64,000 bases of DNA from Lacicoccus qingdaonensis. GTDB taxonomy: Bacteria; Bacillota; Bacilli; Staphylococcales; Salinicoccaceae. The stretch spans positions 11,181 through 75,180 of the forward strand of contig NZ_FNFY01000008.1 of assembly GCF_900101075.1 (NCBI RefSeq), in the 5' to 3' direction. This document shows positions 45,178-55,683 of this stretch, in pieces. Positions within the stretch are counted from its first letter, which is position 1; the number at the start of each line of letters is the position of its first letter. The notes below the pieces were generated by a model. The model was not told where the DNA came from. It saw nothing but the letters and a program-made list of their open reading frames with translations, and made no database searches. A program made the position numbers and the translations under genes.

Positions 45178-48100
45178 AAGAAAAGAAATACAGATATACC
45201 GTCACTTCCGTGCCCAGCGCTTTTTCGGCCGAACGGCGGTAAATATCCATCTGTGTCCTGTACCGGTCCGCGAGGTCCTGTTCTGTGAACATCGGCGGAA
45301 TCCAGTCGGTTTTATAGTCAATAATAGTATAATGGCCGTCGATTTCCAATAAGCAGTCCATAATTCCCTGGACGATCTGCGATTCATATTCCGAGTAGCC
45401 GATCGCGTGCTGGTTCATGATGAATGGAATTTCCGTATGGATCTGCTTCTGCTTTTCGAGCAGCCCCATCATCGTTTCGTCGCTGATAAAACGGATGACG
45501 TTTTCATGGATTTTCCTGACATGTGCGTCCGTCAGAAATGTTTCGCTGTCCTCGGTGTTTTCGATCAGCCGGCCGATGTATTCTTCCCTGTCCGCTTCTT
45601 CAAGAACGCTGAAAGCATCCCAGTCATTCAAAAGATGCATCATCACTTCGTGCATGATCGTCCCGAATATCGGTGCCTCGACACGGTCGCGTTTAAAATT
45701 CGGCTCTTTTAAATTGACCTGTCTTGAGTGCCGGATCACTTTCGCGTCATCCGGCGGCATATCATTTTTACGCTTGATCTCGGTCACCGATTCCTTATGC
45801 ACGACACGGGTCTTTTTCGGACTGTGATACTGGTAGTTGAACCGCTCTGATAAAGACTCCGACCGCCCTGCATCCACCTCTTCCAGCATATCGAGCGTCA
45901 GATGATGCTGCGTCTTTTCTTCCTCATCCTCTTCGATGACGACATTGTCCATCGTCAGAAATTCAAATCCTTCGTCATTCAAATATTTCAAAATCGGATA
46001 GAGGAGATCCTGGACACTCGTGATATTCAGACGGTGATCGGCGAGCACCATGCCGCCGCTGTATAAATATTTCTGCTTTTCTTCCTTTTTGAAGACGACC
46101 GGAATGATCAGCTGTTCGACCGCACGTGTCATCGCCACATAGATCAGCCGCATCTCTTCCGATATCGTTTCTTTTTTAATGTATTCCTGCATAACGGTCG
46201 AATGGATGCTCGGTAAAATCGTATCACTCTCCGGTCTGAACTGTCTGAAGCCGATGCCGTAGTCCGCATGGACGATGACCCTCGACTTGAGATCCCTGAA
46301 GTTCAGATTTCTGTGGATGCCCGCATAGATGACATATTCGAACTCAAGGCCCTTCGAAGCATGGATCGTCATGACACGTAAAATATCATCATCCGGCGAG
46401 ACCGTATTCTCCTCGCCGAAGTCCTGGCCGTCCTCAATCATGCGGCTGATTGTTGTGATGAACTGGTACAGAGAGATATGCGACATCTCTTCAAACTCCA
46501 TCGCCTTTTCAATCAGGCCGTTCAAGTTTGCCCGCCTGTTCTGGCCGCCGGGGAGGCCTGAGAAATATTCAGGCAGATTGAACTGATAATAAATTTCATC
46601 GATGAGCTCGGGTACGCTCAAGTACCGCGCCTGCATGCGCAGCTCATCGAGAACGATGAAAAATTCATGGATTTTATTTTTCAGATCATCGTTTCCGCTG
46701 TACTCCCGGCATGCGGAATAAAAGTAATCCGCATTCGAAAGTGAACGGATTCTCGCGATATCCTCTTCGCTGAAATCAAACTGCGGCAGGCGCATCGTGC
46801 CGACGAAATGATCATCCTGCAGAGGATTGTCGATGATGGACAGTATACTGAGCAGTGTACGCACTTCGAGCGTATCCAGATACCCTGTACGGTTGTTGAC
46901 GTAGACGGGCAGCTCCGCTTCACTCAGCATTTTGCGGTAATCCTCGTTGTCCCGGGTGTTGCGCGTCAAAATGACGATATCTTTATATCTGGCCCCGCCG
47001 CGCACCTTTTCTTTGACGACATCGATGATATGCCTGACCTCCGCATTGCCGTCAATGTTGTCCGTCTCTTCCAGCACATGCACTTCCTGCCTGGTGTCCG
47101 GGGCATCCAGATAGTTCCCCTGGACGAGCTTCTGTGCGTCGTCGTAATCGATCTCCCCGACGGTCTCATCCATGATCCGCTCAAATACATGGTTCGTCAG
47201 ATCGAGCACCTCACCTTTTGAACGGAAGTTGTGGTTCAGATGGATGATCCTGCCGCTGTCAGGCCCTGAAAATCTGTCCGCTTTTTCTATGAACAGTGAC
47301 GGGTCCGCCTGTCTGAATTTATAAATCGACTGTTTGACGTCGCCGACCATGAACAGGTTGCCGTCCTTTTCATCCCCACTTTTAATGAGGGAGATGATGG
47401 CCTCCTGCACACGGTTGATATCCTGATACTCGTCGATCATGATTTCCTTGAACTGTTCACGGTAGATTTTCGCGACTTCATTGTCATTCGCGTTCAAAAT
47501 TGCGAGCGCATAATGCTCATAGTCCGAAAAGTCCATATCGTTTCTGCTCTGTTTTTTCTCTTTGAAAAGTTCCAGTACATCGATCGTAATCTGAATCAGT
47601 ATATTGTTCATGTCATTCATCGGCGACAGTTCGCTTTCCACCTCTTCGTACGTATAGGCGTGGAGCGCACGCAGCTCATTATAAGCGTCTTTCACTTTAT
47701 TCTGCGTGGCCGTCAGCTCTTTTTTGTCATCCGGGTCAGCGATCTTTTTGAAAAATGAAGTCCGTCCGTCTTTCAGCTGATACGGCGGCAGAGAAATCGC
47801 CCTGCCATGAAGATTGTCCTCACGGGCGAACGCCACCGTCCGGATCATATCCGTCAGGGCATCGAACGCATCCCTTCTGGCGGTATCTTTCAGCTCCTCG
47901 TGATGGACCGCCAGATAATCTTTGTGCAGTTCTGAAAGGGAAGCTTCAAGCGCGATCAGCTTATGTCTGATGATGTCATTGTAGTCATCCAGTATGTTTT
48001 CCATATGACTGTTGTTTTCATACTGGTCGAACTGAGAAGTCAGGTAAGCAAGCGGCTCCGGGCTCGCAACGGCGGTATGGTACATGCTTTTGATGATATC

Positions 48101-48604
48101 CTTCAGACCGCTATTGTTCTTATCCGATGCCGTCATCAGATTCAGTTCGGTGAATGCTTCGGAACTCTCTTCGTAGTAGTTTTCCAGCACCTGGCCGATG
48201 GCGTTTTCCAGGCGGATCTGTCCTTCGATATCGGACAGCGTACGCATATCCGGCGAGATGCCGATGACGTTGTAATGCATCTTGATCAAGTAGAGACAGA
48301 AGCTGTGCAGTGTGGATATATGGGCTTCGTTCAGCTTCAGTATCTCTTCGTTCAGACGCGGGTCGCCTGTCTCGATATACTTCTTTCTGAGCGCCTTTTC
48401 AATTTTCTCTTTCATGTCTTTTGCGCTCATATTCGTAAATGTCGAGACGAGCAGTTCATCGACGGAATATCTGCCGCCGACGATATTCTGGATGATGCGT
48501 TCGACAAGCACCGTCGTCTTACCGCTTCCTGCAGCGGCCGAAATCAATATATCCGAGCCGCTGAAATGAATCGCTTCATACTGTTCATCCGTCCATGTCA
48601 CCAT
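45152..48604 (-). CDS. addA: ATP-dependent helicase/nuclease subunit A
   Basis: 1150-residue UvrD-like helicase plus nuclease subunit of the AddAB (RexAB) double-strand-break repair enzyme. Helicase motif I is SAAAGSGKTTVLVERI, and motif II appears as IMIDEYQDIN. The RecB-family nuclease domain at the C-terminus shows GIMDCLLEIDGHYTIIDYKTDW. The ATG at 48604 fits the GAGG ribosome site better than the GTG one codon upstream. It overlaps addB by 20 bases, so translation is coupled. Confidence 0.96.
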   Translation of the reverse strand: MVTWTDEQYEAIHFSGSDILISAAAGSGKTTVLVERIIQNIVGGRYSVDELLVSTFTNMSAKDMKEKIEKALRKKYIETGDPRLNEEILKLNEAHISTLHSFCLYLIKMHYNVIGISPDMRTLSDIEGQIRLENAIGQVLENYYEESSEAFTELNLMTASDKNNSGLKDIIKSMYHTAVASPEPLAYLTSQFDQYENNSHMENILDDYNDIIRHKLIALEASLSELHKDYLAVHHEELKDTARRDAFDALTDMIRTVAFAREDNLHGRAISLPPYQLKDGRTSFFKKIADPDDKKELTATQNKVKDAYNELRALHAYTYEEVESELSPMNDMNNILIQITIDVLELFKEKKQSRNDMDFSDYEHYALAILNANDNEVAKIYREQFKEIMIDEYQDINRVQEAIISLIKSGDEKDGNLFMVGDVKQSIYKFRQADPSLFIEKADRFSGPDSGRIIHLNHNFRSKGEVLDLTNHVFERIMDETVGEIDYDDAQKLVQGNYLDAPDTRQEVHVLEETDNIDGNAEVRHIIDVVKEKVRGGARYKDIVILTRNTRDNEDYRKMLSEAELPVYVNNRTGYLDTLEVRTLLSILSIIDNPLQDDHFVGTMRLPQFDFSEEDIARIRSLSNADYFYSACREYSGNDDLKNKIHEFFIVLDELRMQARYLSVPELIDEIYYQFNLPEYFSGLPGGQNRRANLNGLIEKAMEFEEMSHISLYQFITTISRMIEDGQDFGEENTVSPDDDILRVMTIHASKGLEFEYVIYAGIHRNLNFRDLKSRVIVHADYGIGFRQFRPESDTILPSIHSTVMQEYIKKETISEEMRLIYVAMTRAVEQLIIPVVFKKEEKQKYLYSGGMVLADHRLNITSVQDLLYPILKYLNDEGFEFLTMDNVVIEEDEEEKTQHHLTLDMLEEVDAGRSESLSERFNYQYHSPKKTRVVHKESVTEIKRKNDMPPDDAKVIRHSRQVNLKEPNFKRDRVEAPIFGTIMHEVMMHLLNDWDAFSVLEEADREEYIGRLIENTEDSETFLTDAHVRKIHENVIRFISDETMMGLLEKQKQIHTEIPFIMNQHAIGYSEYESQIVQGIMDCLLEIDGHYTIIDYKTDWIPPMFTEQDLADRYRTQMDIYRRSAEKALGTEVTVYLYFFSYGAIKVED

Positions 48605-51600
48605 CACCGGTCACCTCACTTTCAAATTGCTCGATTTCTGTGTCATCCATCTTGTTTTCTCGGATATCGCGGGCGTTCAGTAAATAATCCACACGGCACG
48701 CAAACTTGAAATCGCAGAAACTGCATGGCAGTACATCATTCGTCGCCATCGGATTCACTTTATTCGCACCGCTGTATATGTCATCGGTCACTTTCCTATA
48801 CAGTTCCATCACATAGTCCGCGTAATGGCGGAACAGTGCCGGGCTGAAGTAGCGCCCTTTCGTCCGTGCGTTAATCCTGCCTTTTTGTGATACCGTGATC
48901 GGATAATATTCCCCGTACTCCGTATAGTCATCAAGGTTTGACAACAGTCCGCTCAAACCGACCGAAGTCTCGTCCAGATATTCATTGAAGGACGGATGTT
49001 CATTGATGAACGCACCGTCGGGCTTGAGCTGTTTATTCTGTTCTTTGATGATGTCTTCAGGATCCTTTTCCTCCTTCAGGCTGAGGACCGGGTCCCTGAC
49101 CGGGAAAAACAGCATGCTGTTGGGTTTTATTTCCCCGTCGAATAAAGTACTGCCCTTTTCGGTCAGGACATGCATGTATGTGATCATCTGCAGCTCGAGG
49201 CCGTTCAGTATGCCGGTCCTTGAAATGCTTCTTGTGCTCGATTTGTAGTCGATCAGATTGACGTATGAATGCCCGCCGGCATCATATGCATCGATTCGGT
49301 CGACCTTGCCCCGGAGAGCGATCTCACGGCCTTCGTTGCTCGTAAGGCGTACTTCTCCGAGGTCATCCTGCTCTTTGCCGAATGACATTTCGACGCGGGA
49401 AATCTTATATTCCCCGAGACGCTCGATATCGCGCATGAAGTGGATCAGACGTTCGAGCGCGTCTTTTGCCCGCCTTTTCAGCGAGGCATTATAAAACGAC
49501 TCATTGAAAATGCCGTGCTGTATCGCGGCCGCTTCTTCGTCAATCGCCGTTTCAATGATGCTGGCGATATGGTCGTCCTCATGCTGGAAGGTAAAATCGA
49601 GCTTTCTCGTCACATGCTCCAGCACATGGTGGTACAGGTTGCCGAGGTCGAGCGGCGCCACTTTGAACGGCTGTCTGACATTCAGCTTGAGCCCGTAATT
49701 TGAAAAATGCTGGAACTCACAGCGGTTGAATGATTCGAATCTGGACACACTCGCCATCATCGATTCGCCGTATAACGCTTCTGCCGTGTCATGAGAGATC
49801 GGTTCCGAGCGGTTGTCGTCAGTAAGACTCGCCCTGATTCTCGAGTACATGCCGGTCGTATCATAGCGTCTGATCATCTGGAACAGGCGGATCCATGTAT
49901 TGAACTCGGGGTACCTGGCGATTTCCTGGACCGCCGCATTATTTATATTGAGCAGCTCCCGCATCTTCAGATGGATGAGTGACTCCATGCTTCTTGCCGA
50001 CGACACCAGTTTTTCCGGTTCGAAGTTCTCATAAAGGGACGTCCGGCTGTAGACGAGATCTTTCTGGTAATCATTTTCAGGGATGATCTCTTCTGCGAAC
50101 GGGCTGATCTTCGTCGTCTCGCCGCCCTGGAGCGTATTTGAAAAGCTGATGAAAAGGCCGTCGGTCGCCCGGGTGATGCCGTGGTAAAAGACGAAACGCT
50201 CATCCTGGGCGAGCACTCTGGCGCTCGGCGACAAAATGATGCCGTGTGCTTCGAACAGTTCTTTTTCCTCTTCCCTGATGATCGCGTTCGTCCGCGTTTC
50301 CCTCGGCATGACGTTCCGGTTCATGCCGATCAGGAAGACGTACTTCTTGTTCTCGACTTTCGCGAGGTCGAGATTGCCGACGATGACCTGATCGATCGTC
50401 GAAGGCAGCAGATTGAATTCCGCATTCAGCAGACCATCTTTGAACGTTTCATAAAAGATGTCGAATGCGACTGCTTCCTCCCTGAAGACGACATACGCGT
50501 CATCCATCAGCCGGATCAGCTGATTATAGGCCTGTTCGGTCTCATCCCGTTTGATGATGGCATCCATCTCTTCCAGATGTCCTATTTCCGCTTCTATCCG
50601 CCGATCGATGCCGTTTTCCGTGATGAAGTTGTGGATGATCGTGATATACTCTTTCACCGTCGATGCCTCATCAAACCGGTTGAAAAGATCCGACAGCCGG
50701 CCGAGCACTTTATTTTTAAAGTCCAGAAGGTCCTGCACTTCTCCGGTCACATCTTTGTCGATGATCTGACCGTCGGCACTGCGGACTTTCTTGACCGTGA
50801 ATAATTCATCCTTGAACAGGGCGCTCCGCGTCAGTCCGCGCTCCAGCGCAAAGTTTTCAAACTGGAAAATAAAATCCCGTTCTGAGTCATCGGTCAAATA
50901 TTCGGTTTTCAGAACATCCATGAGCGCAGTGAAATCGAATTTCCGCATGTAGCACTCGAGCACGGCAATGATGAACTGGATGAAAGGATGGGAATACATC
51001 GGAACCTTTCTGTCGACGTGATATGAAATATCGAAGCGTCTGAAAATCGAATGGATATGCTGGATGTAGCTCTGGTCGCGGTAGAGGATGCCGATATCGT
51101 TATAGTTCACGTCACCGTCCGCGGTCAGCCTTTCGATTTCACGTGCGACGTTTGTGACTTCATCGATGATGTTCGGCGACTCGATAATTTTGATGCCGTC
51201 ATATAAAGTCATCGGGCGGTTGTCCGAGAAATATTCCTCAAGCTGGATCAGGCCCATCTTGTCTGAACGTCTGAACTGATCGTCGAAGTGGTCGATTTTC
51301 ACCGCGCTGCCGAGCAGCTCCTGCAGCCTTTCGATCGTCGCATTCGTCTTTCTGAAGAGAGTTTTATTCTCCCCTTTATGGGTCAGAAGGACGTTGATCG
51401 TCTTCACTCTTTTCGACAGTCTTGCGATGAGCTGGAATTCACTTTCCGTGAAGTTATGGAAACCGTCGATGTAAATGACGGCATCCTTCAACGATTTTAC
51501 ATCGGGATGGGTGTCCAGCACATTCATGAACGTATTGATGATGTTCAGATCTTCGATATTATGACGCCTGGTCTGCTCCAGCCAGTGTTTGTATATATGC

Positions 51601-52079
51601 GTCAGGTCGTACAGCTTGTCCTGATAGCGCTCCTTTTCAGAGGTGACGAGCCCGATATCATCCGCCGTCACCTGGTACGTCCTGAATTCCTTCAGCATAT
51701 CGAGCACCTTTTTTGAAAATTTTATGTACTGGCCCGAATCCTGGTAATATTTGAAGCCCGGTTTCATATCGTTCATTATTTTATGCAGCAGCATCACCTG
51801 GCCGCTTTCGCTCAAAGTCTCGCGGCTGCCGTGGCCGATCTCATTGAAGATATGCCAGATGAAACGCTGGAAGCTGAACACACCCGCCCTCAGACTGCCG
51901 ACGATATTTTCGTTCGTCCGGGCGGTGATGATGCGTTCATACTGTAGTGTGTTCTGTGTCGGTGTGATGATATAAATATTCGATCCCAGCGGTTCTTCCA
52001 TCGTCATCGCTTCTATCTCCCTGAACATCCGGTCGGTCTTACCCGTCCCGCTGACCCCGGTCCATATATTGACACCCAT
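48585..52079 (-). CDS. addB: ATP-dependent helicase/nuclease subunit B
   Basis: 1164-residue partner of AddA. It has an N-terminal Walker A-type motif (GVSGTGKTD) and a C-terminal RecB-like nuclease with DYKSSTRSISRTG. The iron-sulfur cysteines are visible: one in FNRCEFQHFSNYG (about 797) and three in LPCSFCDFKFAC near the end. AddB scans for Chi and processes the 5' strand. GGAG precedes the ATG. It follows spsB, as in S. aureus. Confidence 0.96.
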   Translation of the reverse strand: MGVNIWTGVSGTGKTDRMFREIEAMTMEEPLGSNIYIITPTQNTLQYERIITARTNENIVGSLRAGVFSFQRFIWHIFNEIGHGSRETLSESGQVMLLHKIMNDMKPGFKYYQDSGQYIKFSKKVLDMLKEFRTYQVTADDIGLVTSEKERYQDKLYDLTHIYKHWLEQTRRHNIEDLNIINTFMNVLDTHPDVKSLKDAVIYIDGFHNFTESEFQLIARLSKRVKTINVLLTHKGENKTLFRKTNATIERLQELLGSAVKIDHFDDQFRRSDKMGLIQLEEYFSDNRPMTLYDGIKIIESPNIIDEVTNVAREIERLTADGDVNYNDIGILYRDQSYIQHIHSIFRRFDISYHVDRKVPMYSHPFIQFIIAVLECYMRKFDFTALMDVLKTEYLTDDSERDFIFQFENFALERGLTRSALFKDELFTVKKVRSADGQIIDKDVTGEVQDLLDFKNKVLGRLSDLFNRFDEASTVKEYITIIHNFITENGIDRRIEAEIGHLEEMDAIIKRDETEQAYNQLIRLMDDAYVVFREEAVAFDIFYETFKDGLLNAEFNLLPSTIDQVIVGNLDLAKVENKKYVFLIGMNRNVMPRETRTNAIIREEEKELFEAHGIILSPSARVLAQDERFVFYHGITRATDGLFISFSNTLQGGETTKISPFAEEIIPENDYQKDLVYSRTSLYENFEPEKLVSSARSMESLIHLKMRELLNINNAAVQEIARYPEFNTWIRLFQMIRRYDTTGMYSRIRASLTDDNRSEPISHDTAEALYGESMMASVSRFESFNRCEFQHFSNYGLKLNVRQPFKVAPLDLGNLYHHVLEHVTRKLDFTFQHEDDHIASIIETAIDEEAAAIQHGIFNESFYNASLKRRAKDALERLIHFMRDIERLGEYKISRVEMSFGKEQDDLGEVRLTSNEGREIALRGKVDRIDAYDAGGHSYVNLIDYKSSTRSISRTGILNGLELQMITYMHVLTEKGSTLFDGEIKPNSMLFFPVRDPVLSLKEEKDPEDIIKEQNKQLKPDGAFINEHPSFNEYLDETSVGLSGLLSNLDDYTEYGEYYPITVSQKGRINARTKGRYFSPALFRHYADYVMELYRKVTDDIYSGANKVNPMATNDVLPCSFCDFKFACRVDYLLNARDIRENKMDDTEIEQFESEVTGDGDMDG

Positions 52080-52105
52080 CGTCCCACTCCTTTTTGTTTA
52101 TAAGT

Positions 52106-52134
52106 AAATAAAAGACACCGCGCCGGTGTCTTTT
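52106..52134 (-). terminator. Hairpin between spsB and addB
   Basis: AAAAGACACCG/CGGTGTCTTTT around CGC, a strong symmetrical terminator immediately after spsB. Only about 27 bases remain before addB, so addBA must either use a promoter there or depend on read-through. Confidence 0.85.
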
Positions 52135-52136
52135 CA

Positions 52137-52670
52137 TCAATCAAAATTAAATGCTATTTCATTAAGCGGCCAGAATCTCAAACTCACTTCTCCGACAATG
52201 CTGTCTTCATGAATCAGGCCGAAATCACGGCCGTCCCTTGAAATCGGCCGGTTGTCACCAAGCACCAGATAATGGTCTTCAGGGATGACGTCACCTTCGA
52301 CGCCCAGATCTTCGAGTGTGAAGTTGTCCATGTACGAATCTTCGGTATGTACGACATAATCCTCTTCGAGCGCCTCCCCGTTCAGATACACCTGCTTATC
52401 TTCCATTTCAACCGTATCCCCCGGCGCACCGATGACACGTTTGACGTATGCCGGTCCCATCTCCGAGTCGAAGACGATGACATCCTCATATTCGTAATCC
52501 TGGAAATTATCCATGATTTTATTTACCACTACACGGTCACCATCCTTGAACGTCGGATCCATGCTCAGACCGTCGACGGTATAGGACACGAAGAAAAATG
52601 TCCTGATGACCACTATTAAAATGACAGCAACCGCAATTGCTACAAGCCACTCCATAATTTCTTTTTTCAC
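52137..52670 (-). CDS. spsB: Signal peptidase I
   Basis: 177-residue membrane peptidase that cleaves signal peptides outside the membrane. One N-terminal helix (about 8-28) is followed by the catalytic Ser36 in DGLSMDPT and Lys77 in AYVKRVIGAPGD, at the same residue numbers as in S. aureus SpsB. The start is GTG, nine bases after GAGG. The inactive paralogue SpsA found next to it in S. aureus is absent here. It lies 12 bases after the VTT-domain gene. Confidence 0.96.
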   Translation of the reverse strand: MKKEIMEWLVAIAVAVILIVVIRTFFFVSYTVDGLSMDPTFKDGDRVVVNKIMDNFQDYEYEDVIVFDSEMGPAYVKRVIGAPGDTVEMEDKQVYLNGEALEEDYVVHTEDSYMDNFTLEDLGVEGDVIPEDHYLVLGDNRPISRDGRDFGLIHEDSIVGEVSLRFWPLNEIAFNFD

Positions 52671-52682
52671 AGCGTTGCACCT

Positions 52683-53282
52683 CTATTTATTCATTTTCTT
52701 ATTTAAATACCTTTGATACCATTTCGAGAACAGGTATAACACCACCAGCAGTACGATTGAAGTGACCAGGCGCGCCGGCGAACCGAAAAACCCGATAATA
52801 TCATATCCTACAAGTGACATCGAGGCAATCATTATAAATTTTGCCACGACCAGTATGAGGAGATACACTCTCGCCCTCATATTGGACAGTGCGGCGATGA
52901 CATTGACTACAGACGTCGGAGTAAAGGGCAGCGCAAGCATTATGAACGCGAATGTAAACCCCCGCTCATCAACAAAGTGGAGCAGACGCTCAAGCTTCTC
53001 CCTACTGTGGATATACCTCTGTGCCGTGTTCCTGAATAAAAACCTGACCACCATGAAGACAAGGAAACTCCCCGTCACCGAGGCTGTGTAGCTCGTCAGA
53101 AATCCGACAAGGATACCATAAGAGTTGATATTTAAGATCACAATGACAAATAGAGGCAGTATCGGAAGGAAGGCTTCCAATATGATCAGAAAAAATCCAG
53201 CCAATATCCCAAATTGTTCAAACTGTTCGAAGATGGTCCGTACGCCTTCTTCGGTAGTAAGTAATTCAATAATCCGCTCCAA
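52683..53282 (-). CDS. TVP38/TMEM64-family (VTT domain) membrane protein
   Basis: 199 residues with about five helices. A VTT (SNARE-associated/DedA-like) domain shows EAFLPILPLFVIVILN and FTPTSVVNVIAALSNM. Members are thought to move lipids across the membrane; the substrate here is unknown. The start is TTG, eight bases after GAGG, with no ATG option nearby. It is cotranscribed with spsB. Confidence 0.87.
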   Translation of the reverse strand: MERIIELLTTEEGVRTIFEQFEQFGILAGFFLIILEAFLPILPLFVIVILNINSYGILVGFLTSYTASVTGSFLVFMVVRFLFRNTAQRYIHSREKLERLLHFVDERGFTFAFIMLALPFTPTSVVNVIAALSNMRARVYLLILVVAKFIMIASMSLVGYDIIGFFGSPARLVTSIVLLVVLYLFSKWYQRYLNKKMNK

Positions 53283-53302
53283 TAATAAAACCTCACCCGA
53301 AA

Positions 53303-53333
53303 AATTAAAGGCTATATTTCTGCAATATAGCCT
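53303..53333 (-). terminator. Terminator of pgi
   Basis: AGGCTATATT/AATATAGCCT around TCTGC, followed on the minus strand by TTTAATTTTT. It precedes the start of the VTT-domain gene. Confidence 0.8.
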
Positions 53334-53363
53334 ATTATAACATTACTGCTTATTATATTATTT

Positions 53364-54692
53364 TTATCGGAGTCTGTCATTTAATTCCTTCTGAAGTTCT
53401 TCGAATCCAGGTTTGCCGAGAAGTGCAAACATATTCTTCTTATAAGCCTCCACACCGGGCTGATCGAACGGATTGACGCCGAGAAGGTAACCGCTCATCG
53501 CACAGGACAGTTCGAAAAAATACACAAGATAGCCATAAGTACGGGCACTCATATCCGGCACTTCCATCAAAATGTTCGGCACACCGCCGTCGACGTGTGC
53601 AAGCACCGTGCCTTCCGCGGCTTTTTTATTGACCGCATCGACCGACATGCCCGCCAAATAATTGAGGCCGTCCAGGTTTTCTTCATCTTCCTCGATCGTG
53701 ATATCGCTCATCGGCGTGCGTGCCGTCACAACCGTTTCAAATAAACTTCTCCGGCCTTCCTGTATATACTGTCCAAGCGAGTGCAGGTCAGTCGTGAAGT
53801 TTGCACTGTGGGGCAGGATGCCTTTGTTGTCCTTCCCTTCACTTTCACCGAACAGCTGCTTCCACCACTCTGCGATATATTTGAACCGGTCGTCATAGTT
53901 TACGAACAGTTCAGTGCTGTAGCCCTTTTTATAAAGGACGTTTCTTGCGGCGGCATAACGGTAGGCCTGATTTTGTCCCACTTCATTACTGTCCAGTTCG
54001 TCTTTCGCCTGTTTCGCACCGGCCATGACGTCATCGATATTGATATCCGCCGCAGCCATCGGCAGCAGCCCGACAGCCGTCAGCACAGAGAAGCGGCCTC
54101 CGATGTCGTCAGGTACCGTGAACGTTTCGAAACCTTCCGTATCGGCGAGTTTTTTGAGCGCGCCCTTTTCACGGTCCGTCGTAACGAATATACGCTCTTT
54201 CACGTCATCATATTTTTCTTCAAGCAGCTGTTTGAATACGCGGAAAGCAATCGCCGGTTCCGTCGTCGTGCCTGATTTACTGATGACATTGATGGAAAAG
54301 TCCTTGTCCTTCAAATGGTTTTTCAGCTCATTCATATAATGGGCGGACAGATGATGCCCCGCAAAGATCACTTCGGTCCCTTTATTTTCAAAAGCCGGTT
54401 TGAGCATCTCGAGCGCCGCTTTCGCACCGAGGTAAGAGCCCCCGATCCCGATGACCACAAGAACATCCGAGTGGCCATTGATTTTTTCAGCCGCTTTTTT
54501 GACGCGGGAAAATTCCTCTTTATCGTAAGTTTCAGGAAGAGACGTCCATCCGAGAAACTCATTGCCGGCGCCGGTTTTATCGAATATGAGATCATGCGCC
54601 GCGTTTACGTATGGCTGCAGCAGTTCCAGTTCGTGATCGTTTATAAATGAGTTTGTATATTGTAAGTTTAAATCTATGTAGTTGTCAGACAT
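53364..54692 (-). CDS. pgi: Glucose-6-phosphate isomerase
   Basis: 442-residue cytosolic enzyme interconverting glucose-6-phosphate and fructose-6-phosphate. The sugar isomerase motifs are [12 protein letters not shown] and [12 protein letters not shown]. The frame is open 64 codons further upstream, but that part has no conserved sequence. AAGGATGG precedes the ATG at 54692, and 442 residues matches staphylococcal Pgi. Monocistronic. Confidence 0.97.
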   Translation of the reverse strand: MSDNYIDLNLQYTNSFINDHELELLQPYVNAAHDLIFDKTGAGNEFLGWTSLPETYDKEEFSRVKKAAEKINGHSDVLVVIGIGGSYLGAKAALEMLKPAFENKGTEVIFAGHHLSAHYMNELKNHLKDKDFSINVISKSGTTTEPAIAFRVFKQLLEEKYDDVKERIFVTTDREKGALKKLADTEGFETFTVPDDIGGRFSVLTAVGLLPMAAADINIDDVMAGAKQAKDELDSNEVGQNQAYRYAAARNVLYKKGYSTELFVNYDDRFKYIAEWWKQLFGESEGKDNKGILPHSANFTTDLHSLGQYIQEGRRSLFETVVTARTPMSDITIEEDEENLDGLNYLAGMSVDAVNKKAAEGTVLAHVDGGVPNILMEVPDMSARTYGYLVYFFELSCAMSGYLLGVNPFDQPGVEAYKKNMFALLGKPGFEELQKELNDRLR

Positions 54693-54806
54693 CAAACCAT
54701 CCTTTTGTATAGTTATTTGTATAGTTAATTGATAACTTCCATTGTAAAAATCTCCGGGCGATTTTTCAAATAAAATCTTCTTTTTGGTTGTGCGGCGGTG
54801 AGGATG

Positions 54807-54836
54807 TCGGGCAAACGGACTCCCACTTGGCCGATA
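54807..54836. repeat. Hairpin element (family D), copy 3
   Basis: TCGGGCAAACGGACTCC followed by CACTTGGCCGATAG is a diverged copy of the element at 7312; the right arm TTGGCCGATAG is nearly identical. It lies between pgi and trpA, a tandem rather than convergent junction. Confidence 0.5.
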
Positions 54837-54850
54837 GAACACGCACAAAT

Positions 54851-54882
54851 GACCGGCTGAACTGACACACAGCCTGCCGGTC
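54851..54882 (-). terminator. Possible terminator of the trp operon
   Basis: GACCGGC/GCCGGTC stem with an 18-base loop, 15 bases after the trpA stop. The T-run is weak (ATTTGTG), so the call is tentative. Confidence 0.4.
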
Positions 54883-54897
54883 ACAACATATATTATA

Positions 54898-55683
54898 TTA
54901 TTTGACTGCTGTGCTCTTTTCCGGGATGAGATCTTTTATTTTCCCGTCCTCTCCCTTGTGAAGGAGTTCGACAATTTTACTGCCGACGATGACTCCGTCT
55001 GAATAGCTGCCGAGCTGCTTTGCCATTTCAACGTTGGAGACCCCGAAACCGGCACATACGGGTACATCAGCGATGGATTTTATTTTCTCAAGATGACTGT
55101 AAGTGTCCTCGCCGAATGATTTTCTGCCGCCTGTCGTTCCTTTGATCGTCACGGCATACAGGAATCCTTCCGCGCCTTCGGACAGTTCCCGGATTCTGTC
55201 TTCATCACTTGTCAAAGTGACGAGTCTGATCAGCGCAATATCATGCTCTGACAAATGAACTTTGATATCTTCTTCCTCTTCAAGCGGGACGTCCGGCAGA
55301 ATGATACCGGAAACGCCTGACTCTGCGGCATCTCTCGCAAATTCCGAATAGCCGATGTTCAAAATCGGATTGATATAAGTCATCAGCACAATCGGTGCAG
55401 TGATTTCATCTTTGATATTTTTCAGCTCGTCCAGAATATTCTGCAGTGAAATATTTTGTTCAAGTGCGCGGATTGCCGCCTGCTGGATGACGGGGCCGTC
55501 CGCGACGGGGTCTGAAAACGGAATGCCAAGTTCGATGATATCCACGCCAGACTCTTCAAGCGTCCTGATCTGGCCTTTCAATTTATCGAGTCCGCCGTCG
55601 CCGGCCATGATATAGGAAATAAACGCCTTATCACCGGTTGCTTTCAGTTTATTGAACACATCATCGATTTTAGTTTTGGTCAT
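54898..55683 (-). CDS. trpA: Tryptophan synthase alpha subunit
   Basis: 261-residue TIM barrel that splits indole-glycerol phosphate and channels indole to TrpB. The catalytic Glu and Asp lie in [17 protein letters not shown], and the phosphate site includes GFGVSN. A GTG three codons upstream abuts the AGAGG site, so the ATG at 55683, eight bases away, is used. It overlaps the end of trpB by 14 bases. Last gene of trpDCFBA. Confidence 0.97.
   Translation of the reverse strand: MTKTKIDDVFNKLKATGDKAFISYIMAGDGGLDKLKGQIRTLEESGVDIIELGIPFSDPVADGPVIQQAAIRALEQNISLQNILDELKNIKDEITAPIVLMTYINPILNIGYSEFARDAAESGVSGIILPDVPLEEEEDIKVHLSEHDIALIRLVTLTSDEDRIRELSEGAEGFLYAVTIKGTTGGRKSFGEDTYSHLEKIKSIADVPVCAGFGVSNVEMAKQLGSYSDGVIVGSKIVELLHKGEDGKIKDLIPEKSTAVK

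Noticed and set aside
54693-54884. N-terminal extension of pgi
   Set aside because: 64 extra codons lack similarity and a ribosome site; family length and AAGGATGG support the start at 54692.
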